64,000 bases of DNA, from NCBI GenBank assembly GCA_037074765.1, contig JBAMDO010000568.1:124001-188000 (forward strand), read 5' to 3'. The notes beneath the pieces are model-generated. The model did not search any database. It saw nothing but the letters and a program-made list of their open reading frames with translations, and was not told where the DNA came from. This document shows, one piece after another, positions 60,867 to 64,000 of the stretch. A program made the translations under genes and the position numbers. Positions within the stretch are counted from its first letter, which is position 1; each line of letters opens with the position of its first letter. The stretch comes from Mansonella perstans (lineage: Eukaryota > Nematoda > Chromadorea > Rhabditida > Onchocercidae).

Positions 60867-63588
60867 ATGGAAGAAAAAGAAGATGTGAAGGAAAAGAAGG
60901 ATGAAGAAGAAGGAAATGATCGAAGTCCTGCTCAGCAATATAATCTTTATATCCTTGGTGACGAGTTAAATGATAAGCTTAAATTGTTAAACTATGAAGA
61001 GGACTATGCTAATTTAGCTCCAAGCTATAGGACTATTTCTCGGTAAAATTCTTACCACTCTAAATTATTTTACAATTAAATATGTTTATCGTTCAAGAAA
61101 AGATAATTTTAATGAAATGGAATCATTTGGATTGTAGCAACATTTAGAAAATGATACGAGTGAGCTTTTAAAAAACAAATGGATATTATTTCTACATGAT
61201 ATAATCTGAATTTTAGCTATGATATGTTCTTTGATGCAAATTGAAAAGATATCTAATTTGCTATTTATTCTTTGTCATCATTTAAGTAGAAATTATATTT
61301 TTTTATTAATTTATTTGAAACTTTGAATTTTATTTGAAATTTTCAATTAGTTGATTTATTTATAGAGAATATTTTGTGAAAAGTACAAATATTGGTGAGC
61401 AATTTTTCATCTTTACTACATTATGTGCATGGCTCATTCAAAAATCTATCGACCCGACATTCAAATTCCCTCAGGAGGTTTTTTTTTTTTCTTCAAACTG
61501 TTGCTACTGATGTTCTTGGTATAATTACATTAATATAAAAGATTCGATAATATTGCAGTTTGATGATCCAAATGGGACAATTTTACGTATTCTGGATAAA
61601 TTACGAAGCAGGGATGTTCCTGTTGCTTTTGCAGCAAATAAATTAAAAACCGGTGTTGGTGAAGAATGTTTGTATGTGCTGGACAAACTCGCTGATTTAG
61701 CACTTACTGCTAGACAATTCTCTTGGATCAAGTGATATTTTGATCTGATCGATTGTCGATTCATTTAAAAACTTCTACAACCTGCAATAAATGGAAAAAA
61801 AAAAATGCAAAGCTGTTTATTTCTCAAATTAAGCTGTATCCGTTATAGGGCAGATCCAATAACAGAAGATGATGGAGAAGCGAATGATTCAGTTGATCGA
61901 GCCGAAATTATAGTTGAAGAAGTAAGAAATCCATTTTCAAATATTTTTACCATGCCATTTTGTTAATTAACATATCATTTAGTCTTCTTTAAAAGTTTGC
62001 TCAGCAAATTCTTAAATTACTGAAAATTAAAATCATGAAATTTTAGTTTGATGAGGACGAACAAATTGATGTTGCGGATGATGACGATAATGAAATTGTA
62101 ATGGATCTGAAAGTAATGCTGCCTTCGAAAATTAATGATGGCGTAAGTGTAAAATTTCATTTAACTTTATTCTCGAAGATCGTACTTGTCAAATAATAAC
62201 ATAATGTTTCTTTTCTATTAGGTTTGATATGAAAATTCCAGCAACAATCTCTAGATGGTATCCTTCATAGCAATATAGACGTAGATGCTTGGAAACTTGA
62301 AGTTGAACGAGTAGCACCACGTCTTAAAGTCACTTTCGCACAGGATTTAAAGGTATATCTTGAGTTTGATCTTAAACATATTGATTACTTTTAGCATCCG
62401 AACGATCCATTTGCAAAAGCAACGTTATATGCTAAAACATTCCTTTAGGAATTTCAAAAAAACCTTCAACGAAATTGAAATTTAGTGAAAAAATGAAAAC
62501 TTAAAAAAAAAAGTAAAAACTAATTACGGAACTTCAACAACAGATATAGATATAGTGAAGCAAGAAGAAATTGAATCATTCGGTTTGATATAAAAAAAAT
62601 GTTTAGGATTGGAGAATGCATTTGGAAAGAATGCGCTCCTTGCAGAAAACAGTTGCGAAGTTGTTGAATACAGTAGAACCGCACTTGAAGGGAATTTCTA
62701 ATGAGCTTGATAAAACAATGGAACGAATTGCTAGCAGGCAAGAGAGAATCTGTTCATGCATCGTATCTCTTCTGTGAATTTCTCATGTACATTAAAATTT
62801 TTTTTACAGGGAAAAGCATTTCAATAGCCAATTGGAACCTATGTTGACAAAGTTTTGTCGTGCTAAAGAAAGAATGACTGAAGCGAAGGAAAAATATAAG
62901 TGATATTTACATTCATATAGAATTCTGTAAGTTCTTATCATCTTAATTTTGTATTAAATGCCTTTTTGTTTAAACAGAGAAATCAGTAGTGGTATTTCGG
63001 AGCGTACTCAAAAGTTGCAACGTATCAGTGATGAAGTGGAACAAATTAAGCAACAGATTGACGAGAAAAGTCTTCGAAATAGTGATGGAGGTAGTTTAAT
63101 TCTTTTTCAACTGTTAATAAAGTTATCATCTAAGTATGAGTGATAAAAATTGTGCTTTTTTGATATCGACTACTATTTAACGCTTTTTTAATCTTTATTT
63201 ACTCCTACTCTCTGACTAATTATGACTGGACACTAAATATTCATCACGATCACAATGAATTAATAGCCTCATGCTCCAAGTTAAGACATTACCACTTAAT
63301 TAATGGTGGAAAAAAAAACTGAGTACTGTCTTATGCCAGCGCTGATTGATTTCTAAATTATCGTTGTCAACGCATACTTGACATCTATTTTCGGTATTCT
63401 TTTAAATTCTTCTGATTTATGGAATAATTTTAGCTCCGATGCTAAGATTAAAACAGGCTTTGCAAAAGATGGAATCAGAAATTCTCACAATGAATGTTCA
63501 GATCAGCGTCATCGAACAGTCTCTTCTACAAAGTCAACTCAAAAATCGGGCTACATATAACGCTCACTTACAAGATTTACATGTTTAA
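60867..63588 (+). CDS. che-13: Intraflagellar transport protein IFT57 (CHE-13 / HIPPI)
   Basis: IFT-B subunit needed to build cilia; in worms it is confined to ciliated sensory neurons. Ten exons: 60867-61042, 61366-61477, 61559-61731, 61849-61921, 62047-62142, 62242-62352, 62607-62737, 62810-62899, 62978-63090, 63434-63588; the sum is 409 residues against 429 in human, with every phase agreeing. An acidic N-terminus (MEEKEDVKEKKDEEEG) precedes the calponin-homology-like domain with CAWLIQKS, QEFDDPNGTILRILDKLRS and the KLKTGVGEECLYVLDKLADLAL block. An Asp/Glu-rich linker leads to VDAWKLEVERVAPRLKV and a long coiled coil (about 245-400) with ASREKHFNSQLE and SERTQKLQ. The intron 62738-62809 has a GC donor (AG|gcaaga); using the next GT instead would insert five residues absent from the family. 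Confidence 0.95.
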
Positions 63589-64000
63589 TTGCAGAATATT
63601 TTTTTCAATTCGAAATCTTGTAATATCTTTGAAACAAGCCTGATATGAAAGGTTTCGATTAAGTGACAAAAAACCAAGCTCGGAAAATCATTCCTTTATA
63701 TTGCTTTTCAAATATATTCATCCATCCCTCTAGATACTGGATGATGGATTCAAGAGAAATGTTAGCATAGAATGTTGGTTTGCTTTTTTTATGATCATTA
63801 ATAAACGTTAAACTCCGCCGAATCACTCTGCAGAATTGATATGAAATGTATATGGTGTGATGTTTCGCAAATTCTTCAAAATCTCACAAAAAAAGTTTAT
63901 TTCTTACTGAAGCTAAACCGAAGTTTGAAGAATCAAATCTAAACGGTCAACGTGATAAACTTATAAGCAGTATTACTAGCGAGAATTAAAACGAATAAAA
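63589..64000. other. 3' flank of ift57, no gene seen
   Basis: A+T-rich sequence to the right edge, expected to hold the IFT57 3' UTR; ataataaacg near 63798 may serve as a polyadenylation signal. No coding stretch is visible. Confidence 0.5.

Noticed and set aside
1..64000. Bacterial (Wolbachia) insertions, transposase or viral genes
   Set aside because: No uninterrupted bacterial-type coding run, reverse transcriptase, integrase or transposase motif was seen on either strand.
1..64000. tRNA or rRNA genes
   Set aside because: I saw no B-box-like ggttcgaatcc with matching acceptor stem and no rRNA landmark; a covariance search would be needed to exclude divergent ones.

Overview
This is eukaryotic DNA from a nematode, most likely a spirurid or filarial worm. 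The assignment is an inference from the high A+T content, the short to medium introns bounded by gtaagt / tttcag-type sites, and gene products with close worm and animal counterparts (DNJ-27, CHE-13, PGRN-like and others). I see no bacterial operon, CRISPR array, phage or transposase gene. Almost every gene is split, so most genes are recoverable only by joining short open stretches at splice sites. Exon limits below were read by eye; for six genes the exon lengths sum to a whole number of codons and the protein length matches the family.

Left to right: (1) 1-5168, minus, an ER-resident J-domain/thioredoxin disulfide reductase (DNJ-27/ERdj5), cut by the left edge. (2) 7464-10282, minus, a complete flap endonuclease FEN1 (CRN-1) with every catalytic carboxylate. 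(3) 10347-11075, two minisatellites in the gap that separates FEN1 from the divergent next gene. (4) about 11337-16465, plus, exocyst subunit EXOC8/Exo84, with an apparent frameshift near its end and a GC-AG intron. (5) 17686-19424, plus, a TMEM106-family lysosomal membrane protein. (6) 22516-32097 (possibly from 34560), minus, a very large glutamine-rich, probably nuclear protein that I cannot assign. (7) 34612-35456, a satellite with alternating long and short units. (8) 35890-37485, minus, ribosomal stalk protein P2. (9) 41336-43397, plus, an unassigned SAM-domain/coiled-coil protein. (10) 45483-46461, minus, a single-module granulin. (11) 49486-54711, plus, a microcephalin (MCPH1)-like protein with one N-terminal and two C-terminal BRCT domains. 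(12) 56241-58946, plus, a MADF-domain DNA-binding protein. (13) 60867-63588, plus, the ciliary IFT-B subunit IFT57/CHE-13, with an X-box-like site upstream that lies between it and a possible small divergent gene (60280-60517, minus).

The genes are unrelated housekeeping and developmental functions (secretory-pathway folding, replication and repair, secretion, lysosome, translation, chromatin, cilia); nothing suggests a joint pathway or a mobile island. The unusual content is non-coding and structural: at least six tandem or inverted repeat arrays in gaps and introns, two GC-AG introns, one likely reading-frame break, a candidate ciliary promoter, and the unassigned glutamine-rich and SAM/coiled-coil proteins.
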